Shown here: positions 7,904 through 16,100 of the stretch, piece by piece | Numbering within the stretch: the first letter of the stretch is position 1 | Layout: each line of letters opens with the position of its first letter | NCBI GenBank assembly: GCA_031359995.1 | Contig: JANMAT010000059.1 | Span: 1 to 57,157, forward strand | DNA length: 57,157 nucleotides | DNA from: JANMAT01 sp031359995 | GTDB taxonomy: Bacteria; Actinomycetota; Acidimicrobiia; Acidimicrobiales; Ilumatobacteraceae | Reading direction: 5' to 3' | Translations under genes and position numbers: made by a program | Notes under the pieces: generated by a model | Database searches by the model: none | Told to the model about the DNA's origin: nothing | What the model saw: only the letters and a program-made list of their open reading frames with translations

Positions 7904-8431
7904 GTGGATCCTGTCGTACGCCAACTGGTCGACCACTACGGCATGGAGGACCTGCCCATCGAGGGCACCTTCTTCGTGAACACCTACCGCAGTGCCGAAC
8001 GCACCGCCGCCGGAGGCCCCGTGGGCACCGCCATGCTCGGCCTCTACTGCGCCGACCCGCCCAGCGCGTCGCGCTTCCACCGGCTGGTGTTCGACGAGGT
8101 CTGGCACTTCTACCGCGGCGACCCGATGCGCCTCGTGCTCCTGCACCCCGACGGTACGAGCGAGGTCGTGGTGCTCGGTCACGACCTGGCCACCGGCCAG
8201 CGCGTGCAGCACGTGGTCCGGGCGGGCACGTGGCAGGCGGGCGAGCTCGTCCCCGGTGGTTCGTGGGCGCTGTTCGGCGCCACGATGGCCCCGGGGTTCG
8301 TCGGCGACTGCTTCGAGGGCGGCCGGGCCGCGGCGTTGCTGGCGACCCACCCCGACCGGGCCGACGACATCGTCCGGTTGGCCGTGCCCGACGACCACGA
8401 CACCCTGTTGCCCGAGGGGTACGTGGGCTGA
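7904..8431 (+). CDS. cupin, DUF985 family
   Basis: A 175-residue protein of the DUF985 (Cupin_5) family. The N-terminus VDPVVRQLVDHYGMEDLPIEGTFF matches the family's opening helix and EGG-type motif, followed by VNTYRS, and the barrel strands include FHRLVFDEVWHFYRGDP and APGFVGDCFEGG. GTG 7904 is chosen because it includes the conserved opening helix; ATG 7944 would remove it. The family binds sugar-like or small ligands, but its biochemical role is not established. It ends against the convergent guanine deaminase gene, both stop codons lying inside one palindrome (8425-8441). Confidence 0.85.
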   Translation: MDPVVRQLVDHYGMEDLPIEGTFFVNTYRSAERTAAGGPVGTAMLGLYCADPPSASRFHRLVFDEVWHFYRGDPMRLVLLHPDGTSEVVVLGHDLATGQRVQHVVRAGTWQAGELVPGGSWALFGATMAPGFVGDCFEGGRAAALLATHPDRADDIVRLAVPDDHDTLLPEGYVG

Positions 8432-8441
8432 CCGTCAGCCC
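8425..8441. terminator. palindrome spanning two convergent stop codons
   Basis: GGGCTGACCGTCAGCCC has perfect 8-base arms around one base. It contains the TGA of the cupin gene and, on the other strand, the TGA of the guanine deaminase gene. There is no T tract, so its role as a bidirectional terminator is only a suggestion. Confidence 0.35.
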
Positions 8442-9784
8442 CGCACCCGCCGCCCGGCGACCCACACCGAGGTGATGTCGGCCGGGCCGGCCAGGCGCAC
8501 GATCTTCTCGAAGGTGCGGGCGTCGTCGTCGATCTCGTCCCACACCCGCAGCGCGCCCGACCGCCGGTGCAGGTCGACCACGAACGCATCGAAGGCCCGG
8601 CCCGGGGCCAGCAGGCCGCACGGGATGCCGAGCAGGTCGGCCCCGCCCACGGTGGCGAGGTGGAACGCCGTCACGGTGTCGATGGTGCTGTCGGCCACGC
8701 CGCGCTCGCTCGCGGAGCGCGCCGGGTCGACGCCGTCGTGGGCCATGCGCGACGACGTGACCGCGCTGACGCACTGGGGCAGCAGACCCGGGTGGCAGCC
8801 GCCGGCCACGTCGGTGCCCAGACCCACCTTCACGCCCCGGGTCAGCGCCCGCCGCACGGGGAAGACCGCGTTGGCGAAGTAGCTGTTCGAGAGCGGGCAG
8901 TGCGCCACGCCGGCGCCCGCGGCGCTGATGAGCGCCATGTCGGCGTCGCCGATGTGGTTCCCGTGGGCCAGCACGGTCCGGTCGCGCAGCAGACCGAAGC
9001 GGCGCAAGGCCTCGGTGTCGGTGCCGCCGTAGCGATCGAGCACGTGCCCGTGCTCCCAGTCCGACTCGGAGCAGTGCGTCTGCACGATCGTGCCGGTGCG
9101 GGCGGCCAGCTCGCCCATGCCGGCCAGCAGTTCGTCGGTGCACGCCGGCACGAACCGCGGCGTGAGGATGGGCCTCACCAGCGCGCTGCCGAGACCGTCG
9201 ATCGCCTCGATCGACCGGGCCGACGCGGCCAGCGAGGCGGCGGCATCGGCGTCGCGGTACCAGGTGGGCGTGCCGTCGGAATGATCCATGGCCACCCGAC
9301 CCACGAAGGCACGCTGGCCGTGGGCCACGCAGGTGGCCGCCAGTTGCCGCGTTGCTTCCTCGTGGATGGACGCGTGGTACACCGCCGTGGTGGTGCCGTG
9401 GCCCAGCAGGCACGGCACCATGTCCTCCCACACGCGCTGGGCGAACGCGCCGTCGGCGTAGCGCGCCTCGAGCGGGAAGGTGCTCTCGAACAACCACTGC
9501 TCGAGCGGCAGGTCGAGGCCCGTGCCGAGCTGCGGCCACTGGGGCGCGTGCAGATGCGTGTCGATCAGGCCCGGCAGCAGGCGCTCGCCCGTGGCCAGGC
9601 GTTCGACGCGTCGGGCGGCCGCCGTGGCCGCCGCTGCTTCGATGGAGCCGACCGGTTGCACGGCGGTGATGACGCCGTCGTCGCCGACCACGACGGCCAC
9701 GTCCCGCAGGACCTGCAGCGCCGTCGGCGTCGGGGTCTGCAGCACCGTGCCGACGACCACGAGCGACGGGACGGGGTCGGGCAT
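8435..9784 (-). CDS. guaD: guanine deaminase / 8-oxoguanine deaminase-like amidohydrolase
   Basis: A 449-residue amidohydrolase. PGLIDTHLHAPQWPQLGTGLD near residue 70 carries the HxH zinc ligands in the form THLHAPQ typical of guanine deaminase. QTHCSESDWE holds the next His and the catalytic Glu region, HGNHIGD the second-shell His, and LGTDVAGG the final Asp ligand. The enzyme would convert guanine to xanthine in the cytoplasm for purine salvage or degradation. ATG 9784 is the start; another ATG nine bases upstream is out of frame. No other purine gene is adjacent; a nucleoside hydrolase lies ~38 kb away. Confidence 0.85.
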   Translation of the reverse strand: MPDPVPSLVVVGTVLQTPTPTALQVLRDVAVVVGDDGVITAVQPVGSIEAAAATAAARRVERLATGERLLPGLIDTHLHAPQWPQLGTGLDLPLEQWLFESTFPLEARYADGAFAQRVWEDMVPCLLGHGTTTAVYHASIHEEATRQLAATCVAHGQRAFVGRVAMDHSDGTPTWYRDADAAASLAASARSIEAIDGLGSALVRPILTPRFVPACTDELLAGMGELAARTGTIVQTHCSESDWEHGHVLDRYGGTDTEALRRFGLLRDRTVLAHGNHIGDADMALISAAGAGVAHCPLSNSYFANAVFPVRRALTRGVKVGLGTDVAGGCHPGLLPQCVSAVTSSRMAHDGVDPARSASERGVADSTIDTVTAFHLATVGGADLLGIPCGLLAPGRAFDAFVVDLHRRSGALRVWDEIDDDARTFEKIVRLAGPADITSVWVAGRRVRG

Positions 9785-9842
9785 CGGCGCATGGTAGGCC
9801 CGGGAGGCGGACGCCCGCAGAGGAAGCGGGTAGGTTCCGCGC

Positions 9843-10712
9843 ATGCGCATCGGACTCTTCCTCGGGCTCACCGTGCCGCCCAACACGCCAGAGCTCCTCG
9901 CCGCCGTCGCCCGTCTGGCCGACGAGCGCGGCATCCAGTCGCTGTGGTTGGGCGAGCACGTCGTGCTCTTCGACCAGCACGACAAGAACTACCCCTACGC
10001 AGCCACGGGCGACTTCCCGATCAAGGGCGAGGGCGGCCTGGCCGAGCCGTTCACCACGTTGGCGTGGTGTGCCGCCATCACGACCCGGGTGCGCATCGGC
10101 ACGGCGGTGTGCCTGGTGCCGCAACGCAACCCGCTGTACACGGCCAAGGAGGTCGCCAACGTCGACTGGCTGTCGGGCGGCCGCTTCGACTTCGGGATCG
10201 GCGTGGGCTGGCAGCGCGAGGAGTTCGAGGCACTCGACGTGCCCTTCGCCGACCGCGGCCGGCGCAACGACGAGTACATCGAGCTGATGCGCACGCTGTG
10301 GCGCGACCCCGTATCGCAGTTCGACGGTGAGTTCTGGAAGCTGGCGCCGTGCCGCGCCTACCCCAAGCCCGTGCAGCAGCCGCACCCGCCCATCCACATC
10401 GGTGGCGAGAGCGACATCGCGCTGCGGCGCGTCGTGCGGCTGGACGCCCACTGGTTCCCCTTCAACCTGGACCCCGTGGGGCTGGCGTCGCGCCGGCAGC
10501 AGCTGCGTTCGCTCCTGGCCGATGCCGGCGACCGCAGCATCGATGACGTGACGATCACGGTGAGCCCGGCACGTGACCACGCCGGTGCCGAGCACGCTCA
10601 CGCCTTCGCCGAAGCGGGTGCCGACCAGCTCATCGCCCGCCTGCCGCGCGACCTGACGCTGGCCACGGTCGAGAGAGCGTTCGACGAGCTGAGCGCGGCG
10701 TACGACCTGTAG
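9843..10712 (+). CDS. LLM-class (probably F420-dependent) oxidoreductase
   Basis: A 289-residue TIM-barrel protein of the luciferase-like family. It opens MRIGLFLGLTVPP, with WLGEHVVLF, then RVRIGTAVCLVPQRNPLYTAKEVANVDWLSGGRFDFGIGVGW, the classic conserved block, and QQPHPPIHIGGES. Family members in actinobacteria commonly use F420, though FMN use is possible. The C-terminus is shortened compared with many homologues. The substrate is unknown. It is divergent from guaD with about 58 bases between starts, and is followed by a PhyH-type dioxygenase in the same direction, so the two may share a transcript. Confidence 0.85.
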   Translation: MRIGLFLGLTVPPNTPELLAAVARLADERGIQSLWLGEHVVLFDQHDKNYPYAATGDFPIKGEGGLAEPFTTLAWCAAITTRVRIGTAVCLVPQRNPLYTAKEVANVDWLSGGRFDFGIGVGWQREEFEALDVPFADRGRRNDEYIELMRTLWRDPVSQFDGEFWKLAPCRAYPKPVQQPHPPIHIGGESDIALRRVVRLDAHWFPFNLDPVGLASRRQQLRSLLADAGDRSIDDVTITVSPARDHAGAEHAHAFAEAGADQLIARLPRDLTLATVERAFDELSAAYDL

Positions 10713-10760
10713 GTCCGTGGTTGCCGCGCGGCACGCCCCAGCGCACCCGAGGACGCCGCC

Positions 10761-11699
10761 ATGGTGGGCTCCTCTCGTGGCGGCCTGAGTATCGTCGGTC
10801 CGGTGCACGTCGGCGATCCTGCGCTCGCAGACCTTCGAACCCACGGCTACTGCATCGTCCCCGGCTTCCTGGCCGCCGCCGAGCTGCACCAGGCCCGCGA
10901 GGCACTGTGGCGCAACTTCCCGCGCCCCGAGGACTACTTCGCCGACCCGGGCGCCGCGCCGCACGCACGCCTGGCTCGCAGCCAGTTCGCCGGCAACCTC
11001 CGTTTCCCGTTCGGCGGGTGGGACCTGAACCGGCTGGCGTTCCACCCCGATCTGGTCGATGCCGTCGAGCGCTACCTGGGCCGGCGCGACCTCGCGCTCT
11101 ACAAGAGCGAGCTGTGGGCCAAGTACGCCGGGGCCATCGACTACGACCAGCCCCATCACCGTGACTTCGGCAACCACACCATCGTCGTGCCCCGCAACGA
11201 CGGTGCCGGCGCCCAGATCACCACCTTCATCCTGCTGAGCGACGTGACCGGGCCGGACGGCCCCACGATGATCGTGCCGGTCGGTCACACCGGACACCTC
11301 CCGATGGTGGCCGACGACCCTGAACCGGGCTGGTGGTACTCGGTGCGTCGCGGGTGCTTCGCCGACGTCGAGGTGCCGGTGGTGGGCTCCGCCGGCACGT
11401 TGCTCATGTACCGCACCGATGTGTTCCATCGGGCCACGAACTTCGGCGCGCCCGGTCGATCCCGCTTCGTGCTGCTGGCCGACTACGTGGCGCGGGGTGC
11501 TCCGTGGGCCGGGAAGATGGCCTGGCCCGACAGTGCGTTGTCGCCCCACTGGGTCCAGGCCATCGAACGCATGACCGTGCGCGAGCGCGACCTGTTCGGC
11601 TTCCCGCCCCCCGGTGACCCCTACTGGAACGCGCAGACCCTGTGCGATGTGCAACGGCGGTACCCGGAGCTCGACCTCGCCCCGTACCGGCCGAGCTGA
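10761..11699 (+). CDS. phytanoyl-CoA dioxygenase (PhyH) family protein
   Basis: A protein of up to 312 residues with the Fe(II)/2-oxoglutarate dioxygenase fold. The N-terminal LRTHGYCIVPGFL is the PhyH opening, DQPHHRDFGNH gives the HxD iron ligands, and GTLLMYRTDVFHRATNFG gives the distal His, with Arg in RSRFVL as likely 2-oxoglutarate ligand. It is cytoplasmic and hydroxylates an unknown small molecule; PhyH members act on acyl-CoAs, amino acids and natural products. ATG 10761 is listed; GTG 10803 would give a start closer to the first conserved helix, so the N-terminus is unsure. Confidence 0.85.
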   Translation: MVGSSRGGLSIVGPVHVGDPALADLRTHGYCIVPGFLAAAELHQAREALWRNFPRPEDYFADPGAAPHARLARSQFAGNLRFPFGGWDLNRLAFHPDLVDAVERYLGRRDLALYKSELWAKYAGAIDYDQPHHRDFGNHTIVVPRNDGAGAQITTFILLSDVTGPDGPTMIVPVGHTGHLPMVADDPEPGWWYSVRRGCFADVEVPVVGSAGTLLMYRTDVFHRATNFGAPGRSRFVLLADYVARGAPWAGKMAWPDSALSPHWVQAIERMTVRERDLFGFPPPGDPYWNAQTLCDVQRRYPELDLAPYRPS

Positions 11700-12062
11700 G
11701 GGCGGGCGCGAAGCTGCCCCGGCGCGCGGGCGACAACACCGGGACAGCGAGCCGCCGATCCAGAGAACCGACCGCCTGGGATCAACGCTACGGGCGGGCG
11801 CGGCGGTTTGAACTCCCCCGAACGGGCCAACCGCGCGGGGTACGGCGCTGACCAGAGGAAATGTTCCCGGATGCAGGTGTAAACCGTCGCCCGTTCGGGA
11901 ACCCCTCGCTCACCTAGGTGGTGCCCGGGGGCGTCCCGCCCGCTCGTCGTCGGGTGCCGACCTGGTTCAGGTTGGACCTCCCGGCCGACGCGACCCCCCT
12001 TCGTCGGCCGGGAGGCTCCGCCCCGCCGTGATCGCTTCTACAAGCAGCAGAGCTGACGAGCC
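11700..12062. other. structured intergenic region, no gene seen
   Basis: About 360 bases rich in inverted repeats. CCCGAACGGGC near 11816 pairs with GCCCGTTCGGG near 11890, GTTCCCG pairs with CGGGAAC across about 26 bases around 11870-11910, CACCTAGGTG near 11910 is a palindrome, and a long hairpin lies at 11977-12015. I could not match it to RNase P, tmRNA, SRP RNA, 6S RNA or a known riboswitch. It could be a terminator region or an unrecognised small RNA. Confidence 0.4.
11977..12015. repeat. 14-base perfect hairpin
   Basis: CCTCCCGGCCGACG at 11977-11990 is exactly complementary to CGTCGGCCGGGAGG at 12002-12015, with an 11-base loop. It is the most stable hairpin in this part of the window. 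No T run follows on either strand, so it is not a canonical intrinsic terminator. Confidence 0.55.
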
Positions 12063-12749
12063 CCGGCCATTGCCGCCCCCACCGGCGGGCCTGGCGTGCC
12101 GACTACAAGGTCCGCATCTTCACGCCGGTGGCCGAGCTCCCGTTCGCCGGTCCCCCCACACGCTTGGCTGCGCAGCGGCGGTGTGGCGGCCGGCGGCGAG
12201 GTCGTTGTGCAGGAGTGCGTCATCGGCCTGGTGCGCGTCCGCCGTCGGCCCGACGGCGGACTGGCCTTTGCCGCGCCGCCCGTGCTCCGCCACGGCGCGC
12301 TCGACGACGAGCTGGTGGCCCGGCTCACGGCGATCCTGAACGTCGCCGCCTGCGATGTGGTCGACAGCCAGTGGGTCGACAACGGGCCGGGTTGGGTCGC
12401 GGTGATGCTGGTCGACGCCGAGGCGGTGCTGGCGTTGCGTCCGGGGTTCGTCGATGACCTCAAGATCGGCGTCGTGGGCCCGTACCCGGACGGCGCGCCG
12501 TTCGCGTACGAGGTGCGGGCCTTCTTCCCGAAGGACGGCGCGACGGTGGAGGACCCGGTCACCGGCAGCCTCAACGCCTCGGTCGCCCAGTGGTTGCTCG
12601 GCACGGGCCGGGCGGTGGCGCCCTACGTCGCCAGCCAGGGCACGGCCATGGGGCGGGCCGGTCGGGTCCACGTCGAGCTCGACGAGCAGGGCGACGTGTG
12701 GATCGGCGGTCACGGGGTCACGTGCATCGACGGCACCGTCGACCTCTGA
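12063..12749 (+). pseudogene. decayed PhzF-family epimerase/isomerase gene
   Basis: The C-terminal two thirds is intact PhzF sequence: PPHAWLRSGGVAAGGEVVVQE, RVRRRPDGGLAFAAPP, then EVRAFFPKDGATVEDPVTGSLNASVAQWLLGTGR, the signature motif. Just upstream ADYKVRIFTPVAELPFAGPPT reads in another frame, and the expected LGTA before HAWL is missing, so a small deletion shifted the frame near 12160. Before that a PLPPPPAG segment in yet another frame resembles the usual FLLPP stretch. The first ~60 residues with the catalytic Glu are gone. Several frame breaks plus a missing N-terminus make this a pseudogene rather than a sequencing error. Confidence 0.7.
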
Positions 12750-12756
12750 TCGGCGG

Positions 12757-12805
12757 AGCCGTTCGACGGGTCCGGGTTCCCGCATCGCTCCAGAACCGAA
12801 CGGCT
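12757..12805. terminator. inverted repeat between convergent genes
   Basis: AGCCGTTCG (12757-12765) is complementary to CGAACGGCT (12797-12805), with a 31-base loop, between the PhzF relic and the end of kdpE. No T tract follows, so terminator function is a guess. Confidence 0.25.
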
Positions 12806-12838
12806 GGAAGCGGGCACCTCCATCGAGATCTGACGTCC

Positions 12839-13531
12839 TCAGTCGTCGGGACGACCCGTGGTGAACCGGTACCCGAGGTGCGGGTCGGTCCGGAAGTAGC
12901 GGGGTCGGGCCGGATCGGGCTCGAGCTTGCGTCGGATGTGGGCCATGTGGACGCGCATGAGGCTCGTGTCGATCTCGGCCGGCGAGCTCCAGATGTGGGC
13001 CAGCAGTTGGCGTTGGGTCACGAGCTGATCGGCGTGGCGCACCAGGAACTCGACCACCTGCCACTCGGTCGGGGTCAGGCGCGACGGCGTGCCGTCGGTG
13101 CGCACGACGGTCCGGTTGGCCAGGTCGAGCTCGAAGTCGGGCGTGGTCACCACCGGGGCGGCGGCCGACGGCTGATGCCGGCGCAGCGCAGCTCGCAGCC
13201 GGGCGAGCAGCTCGTTCATGCCGAACGGTTTGGTCACGTAGTCGTCGGCGCCCGCGTCGAGCGCGGTCACCTTGTCGGCCTCGGTCTCGCGGGCCGACAG
13301 GATCACGATGGGCACGTCGGTCCAGCCCCGTAGGCCCTGCACGACGCTGATGCCTTTGATGTCGGGCAGGCCGAGGTCGAGCAGCACCACGTCGGGTCGG
13401 CGATCGGCGGCCAGGGTGAGCGCGGTGCGTCCGTCGGCCGCCACCTGCACCTCGTACCCGCGGGCCTCCAGGTTGGCCAGCAGGGTGCGCCGGATGGCGG
13501 GGTCGTCGTCGACCACGAGCACGCGTGTCAC
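12839..13531 (-). CDS. kdpE: OmpR-type response regulator, KdpE-like
   Basis: A 230-residue two-domain regulator. The receiver has VDDDPAIRR, the phosphorylation Asp in VVLLDLGLPDIKG, the Ser/Thr of VIVILSAR and the Lys of VTKPFGMNE. The C-terminal winged helix contains LTPTEWQVVEFLVRH, VTQRQLLAHIW and VHMAHIRRKLEPDP, ending in GYRF, the KdpE pattern. GTG 13531 overlaps the last stop codon of the upstream kdpD relic by four bases, the usual kdpD-kdpE junction. KdpE normally activates the high-affinity K+ ATPase operon; here that operon is destroyed, so this copy has lost its own kinase and target and may respond to the second KdpD-like kinase at 18673. Confidence 0.85.
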   Translation of the reverse strand: MTRVLVVDDDPAIRRTLLANLEARGYEVQVAADGRTALTLAADRRPDVVLLDLGLPDIKGISVVQGLRGWTDVPIVILSARETEADKVTALDAGADDYVTKPFGMNELLARLRAALRRHQPSAAAPVVTTPDFELDLANRTVVRTDGTPSRLTPTEWQVVEFLVRHADQLVTQRQLLAHIWSSPAEIDTSLMRVHMAHIRRKLEPDPARPRYFRTDPHLGYRFTTGRPDD

Positions 13532-13793
13532 GACGCCAGCTCCGAGTGCTCGGAGGCCAGGGACTGGACCGGGGCCACGGGCATCTCGAGCACGACCGTG
13601 AGCCCGCCGCCGGGCGTGTCGTCGAACACCACCAGCAGCACGCGACCTTGTCGCTTCGATCCGGCCATCGCGCCGAAGGTGACCGTCATCGCCACGGGGA
13701 TGAGCAGCAGCAGGTAGTTCTGCAGCAGGTTCGTCCACCGTTCGGGCTCTCATAGGGGTGGGCCGAGTTGGCGTTGAAGAAGCCGCCACCGTT
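13528..13793 (-). pseudogene. fused remnant of kdpA and kdpD
   Basis: Reading toward kdpE, the sequence encodes NGGGFFNANSAHPYESPN, a selectivity-filter segment of KdpA. After a one-base frame break near 13740 it continues WTNLLQNYLLLLIPVAM and FGAMAGSKRQGRVLLVV, the next KdpA helix and loop. At about 13622 it joins directly to DTPGGGLTVVLEMPVA, the extreme C-terminus of a KdpD kinase, and ends in a TGA overlapping the kdpE start. The rest of kdpA, all of kdpB and kdpC and almost all of kdpD are missing. A single large deletion plus a later frameshift explains it. Confidence 0.75.
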
Positions 13794-13905
13794 CCTGAGC
13801 GGCGCAGGCATCGATCTTCACGCCGGCGCAACGGCCGATCCGGCCCGGCGTTCACGTCGCGTGAAGGGGGTTCCCCTGAGACCGTCGTGGGGGTACGAAG
13901 ATCAC

Positions 13906-14643
13906 ATGGACTCTCGCCGTGAACCGTCCGCTGCACTGATGCTCGGCCCCGCCGCCGCGATTCTGATCGCCGGTGTGCTCACCACCGCTCGCAGCGCGTT
14001 CGGCACCACCAACGTGGCGCTGCTGCTGGTGCTCGTCGTGGTGGTCACCGCGGCGGCCAGCGACCGCCGGGCCACCGTGGTCACCGCCGTCGCCGCCGCG
14101 CTGGCCTACAACTTCTTCCACACCCGTCCGTACGACACGCTGCGCGTCGACGACCACGTTGACCTGACCACGATCGGTCTGCTGGTCGTGGTCGGGCTCG
14201 TGGCTGCCGAGCTGAACGCCCGACGTCGCCGCCGGGCGGCTCAGGTGTCGACACTGGCCGACGATCTCGACCACTGGCGCCAGCTCGTGGCCGTCGCCGC
14301 CGTCGGAGACTTCGACGTGACGGCCGAGTCGGCGACCGCCATGCTCACCACGGTCATGCACCTGAGCACGTGCCGCTACGAGCCGGCGGCGCGCATCACC
14401 CACGGGCTCGTGCCGATGCGGCGCGACGGGAGCATGGACGTGGCGACCCTGCACTGGGCGCCCGAGGGCTTCGAGCTGCCGCTCGACGGGGTGGCCGTGC
14501 CGGTGGTGCGGGGGCGTGCGGTCGTCGGCCAGCTCGTGCTGGTGCCGGGTGCCGATGCGGGCGCGTCGATCGAGCACCGCCGCCTCGCCGTCGCCGTGAG
14601 CGACCTGCTGGCCGTCGCGTCCGCCAGCTTTGCGCGAACGTAA
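13906..14643 (+). CDS. DUF4118 membrane protein (KdpD sensor-like)
   Basis: A 245-residue protein with three or four N-terminal membrane segments (LMLGPAAAILIAGVLTTAR, NVALLLVLVVVVTAAA, VVTAVAAALAYNFF, TTIGLLVVVGLVAAEL). NFFHTRPYDTLRVDDHVDLTT is the characteristic DUF4118 loop of KdpD-type sensors. A cytoplasmic tail of ~140 residues follows, with a degenerate GAF-like domain and no HisKA or ATPase domain. It is therefore a sensor part without a kinase, perhaps a regulatory accessory to the TrkA and transporter genes that follow. ATG 13906 is chosen because the open frame upstream covers the opposite-strand kdpA relic. It is divergent from the Kdp remnant. Confidence 0.75.
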   Translation: MDSRREPSAALMLGPAAAILIAGVLTTARSAFGTTNVALLLVLVVVVTAAASDRRATVVTAVAAALAYNFFHTRPYDTLRVDDHVDLTTIGLLVVVGLVAAELNARRRRRAAQVSTLADDLDHWRQLVAVAAVGDFDVTAESATAMLTTVMHLSTCRYEPAARITHGLVPMRRDGSMDVATLHWAPEGFELPLDGVAVPVVRGRAVVGQLVLVPGADAGASIEHRRLAVAVSDLLAVASASFART

Positions 14644-14739
14644 CGGTCGGTTCTCGCCTGACCAGGGGAGATGACATCGAAGGGCCCAGGCCCCGGCCCG
14701 TTCCTACGCTGCTCAGGTTTCGGCGAGAGGGATGATGGC

Positions 14740-15402
14740 GTGCACGTCGTGGTGGCCGGTTGTGGTCGGGTGGGTTCCTCGCTCGCGCTCGAGCTGGTCC
14801 AGGCCGGTCACTCGGTCGCGGTGATCGACCGCAACCCCGATGCGTTTCGCCGCCTGATCGGCGACTCGGGCGGCTCGGCGTTCGCCGGCACCACGGTGCA
14901 GGGCGTCGGCTTCGATCGGGACCGTCTGCTCGAGGCCGGCATCGAGCGGGCCGACGCCGTCGCCGCGGTGACCAGCGGCGACAACTCGAACATGCGCGTG
15001 GCGCGCGTGGCGCGCGAGGCCTTCGCCGTGCCCCGCGTCGTAGCGCGCATCTACGACCCGCGGCGGGCTGCGATCTACGAGCGGTTGGGCATCGCCACGG
15101 TGGCCAGCGTGGCGTGGGCCACCGAGCGCGTGCTGCGGCGCATCCTGCCCGACGTCAGCGGCGTCCAGTGGATCGATCCGAGCGCCAACGTGATGATCGT
15201 GGAGCGCACGGTGCCGGCCGCATTGGCCGGGCGCACGGTCGCTGTCGTAGAGCAACAGGCACCGGGCGCCCGCGTGATCGTTCTGTCGCGGGACGGGGCC
15301 TCCCAGGTGCCCCGGCCCGACGCGGTGGTGCAGGACGGTGACGTGCTCTTCGTGGCCGTGGCCGACAGCGAGTTCAGCTTGACCGGAGGGTCCCCGTCAT
15401 GA
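14740..15402 (+). CDS. TrkA family K+ transport regulatory protein
   Basis: A 220-residue RCK protein. VVAGCGRVGSSLALELVQAGHSVAVIDRN is the Rossmann NAD(H)-binding motif with the terminal acidic residue, TSGDNSNMRVARVAREAF and VVARIYDP follow as in the TrkA-N domain, and the last ~70 residues are a short TrkA-C-like domain (VVQDGDVLFVAV). It binds nucleotide and gates a K+ transporter. GTG 14740 is used, since the open frame upstream has no conserved sequence. Its stop overlaps the next trkA by four bases. The same pairing of two TrkA proteins beside a permease occurs in mycobacteria (ceoB/ceoC). Confidence 0.85.
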   Translation: MHVVVAGCGRVGSSLALELVQAGHSVAVIDRNPDAFRRLIGDSGGSAFAGTTVQGVGFDRDRLLEAGIERADAVAAVTSGDNSNMRVARVAREAFAVPRVVARIYDPRRAAIYERLGIATVASVAWATERVLRRILPDVSGVQWIDPSANVMIVERTVPAALAGRTVAVVEQQAPGARVIVLSRDGASQVPRPDAVVQDGDVLFVAVADSEFSLTGGSPS

Positions 15403-16070
15403 AGGTCATCATCGCCGGCGGGGGGAGCGTCGGCCGGTTCATCGCCCAGGAGCTCGCCGGCAGCGGGCACGAGGTCGTCATCGTCGACAACGACGCGGGC
15501 GTGGTCGCCCGCCAGCGTCGAATCGGCGAACCCGCGGGCGTCGCTTGGCTCGAAGCCGACGCGTGCGAGGTCTCTACGTTGGCGGCCGCCGGTTGTGACG
15601 ACGCCGACGTGGTCGCGTCGGTCACCGGTGATGACGAGGACAACCTGGTGATCTCCCTGCTGGCCAAGCAGGAGTTCGGCACGCGGCGCGTGGTCGCCCG
15701 GGTGAACAGCCCGAAGAACGAGTGGATGTTCAACGAGATGTGGGGTGTCGACGTCGCGGTGTCGACCCCGCACCTCATCACCGCGCTGGTCCAGGAGGCG
15801 GTGAGCGTCGGCACGTTCGTGCGCCTGCTGTCCTTCGACGGTGGCAAGGCCCGTCTGGCCGAGGTCACGCTAGCCGTCGGTTCGCCCGCGGCGAACCGTG
15901 AGATCGTCGAGCTCGGCCTGCCGCGCGACTCCACGGTGGTGGCCATCCTGCGCTCCGACCGCGTGGTGGTGCCGCGCGGCGACACCGTGCTGCGCGAGGG
16001 CGATGAGGTGCTCGTGCTGGTGACGGGCGACAGCGAAGACGCCGCACGCTGCATCCTCACCGGTGCGTGA
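15399..16070 (+). CDS. TrkA family K+ transport regulatory protein (second copy)
   Basis: A 223-residue RCK protein starting at an ATG that overlaps the previous stop (ATGA). VIIAGGGSVGRFIAQELAGSG gives the nucleotide motif, VASVTGDDEDNLVISLLAKQ the central part, and a full TrkA-C domain follows at residues ~140-223 (RDSTVVAILRSDRVVVPRGD, REGDEVLVLVTG). TrkA-C domains of this class can bind c-di-AMP, which is known for related proteins but not shown here. Together with the preceding gene it likely forms a hetero-oligomeric ring controlling the convergent KimA-like transporter. Confidence 0.88.
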   Translation: MKVIIAGGGSVGRFIAQELAGSGHEVVIVDNDAGVVARQRRIGEPAGVAWLEADACEVSTLAAAGCDDADVVASVTGDDEDNLVISLLAKQEFGTRRVVARVNSPKNEWMFNEMWGVDVAVSTPHLITALVQEAVSVGTFVRLLSFDGGKARLAEVTLAVGSPAANREIVELGLPRDSTVVAILRSDRVVVPRGDTVLREGDEVLVLVTGDSEDAARCILTGA

Positions 16071-16100
16071 CATCCGGTACCGGCCGCGCCCGCTCGGCCG

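Noticed and set aside
7869..11654. Minus-strand open frame of more than 1200 codons
   Set aside because: It runs through genes on both strands (cupin, guaD, luciferase-like, PhyH) in wrong frames; no domain is recognisable.
11700..12062. RNase P, SRP or tmRNA gene
   Set aside because: Only short chance resemblances (for example AGAGGAAA) were seen; core conserved sequences are missing.
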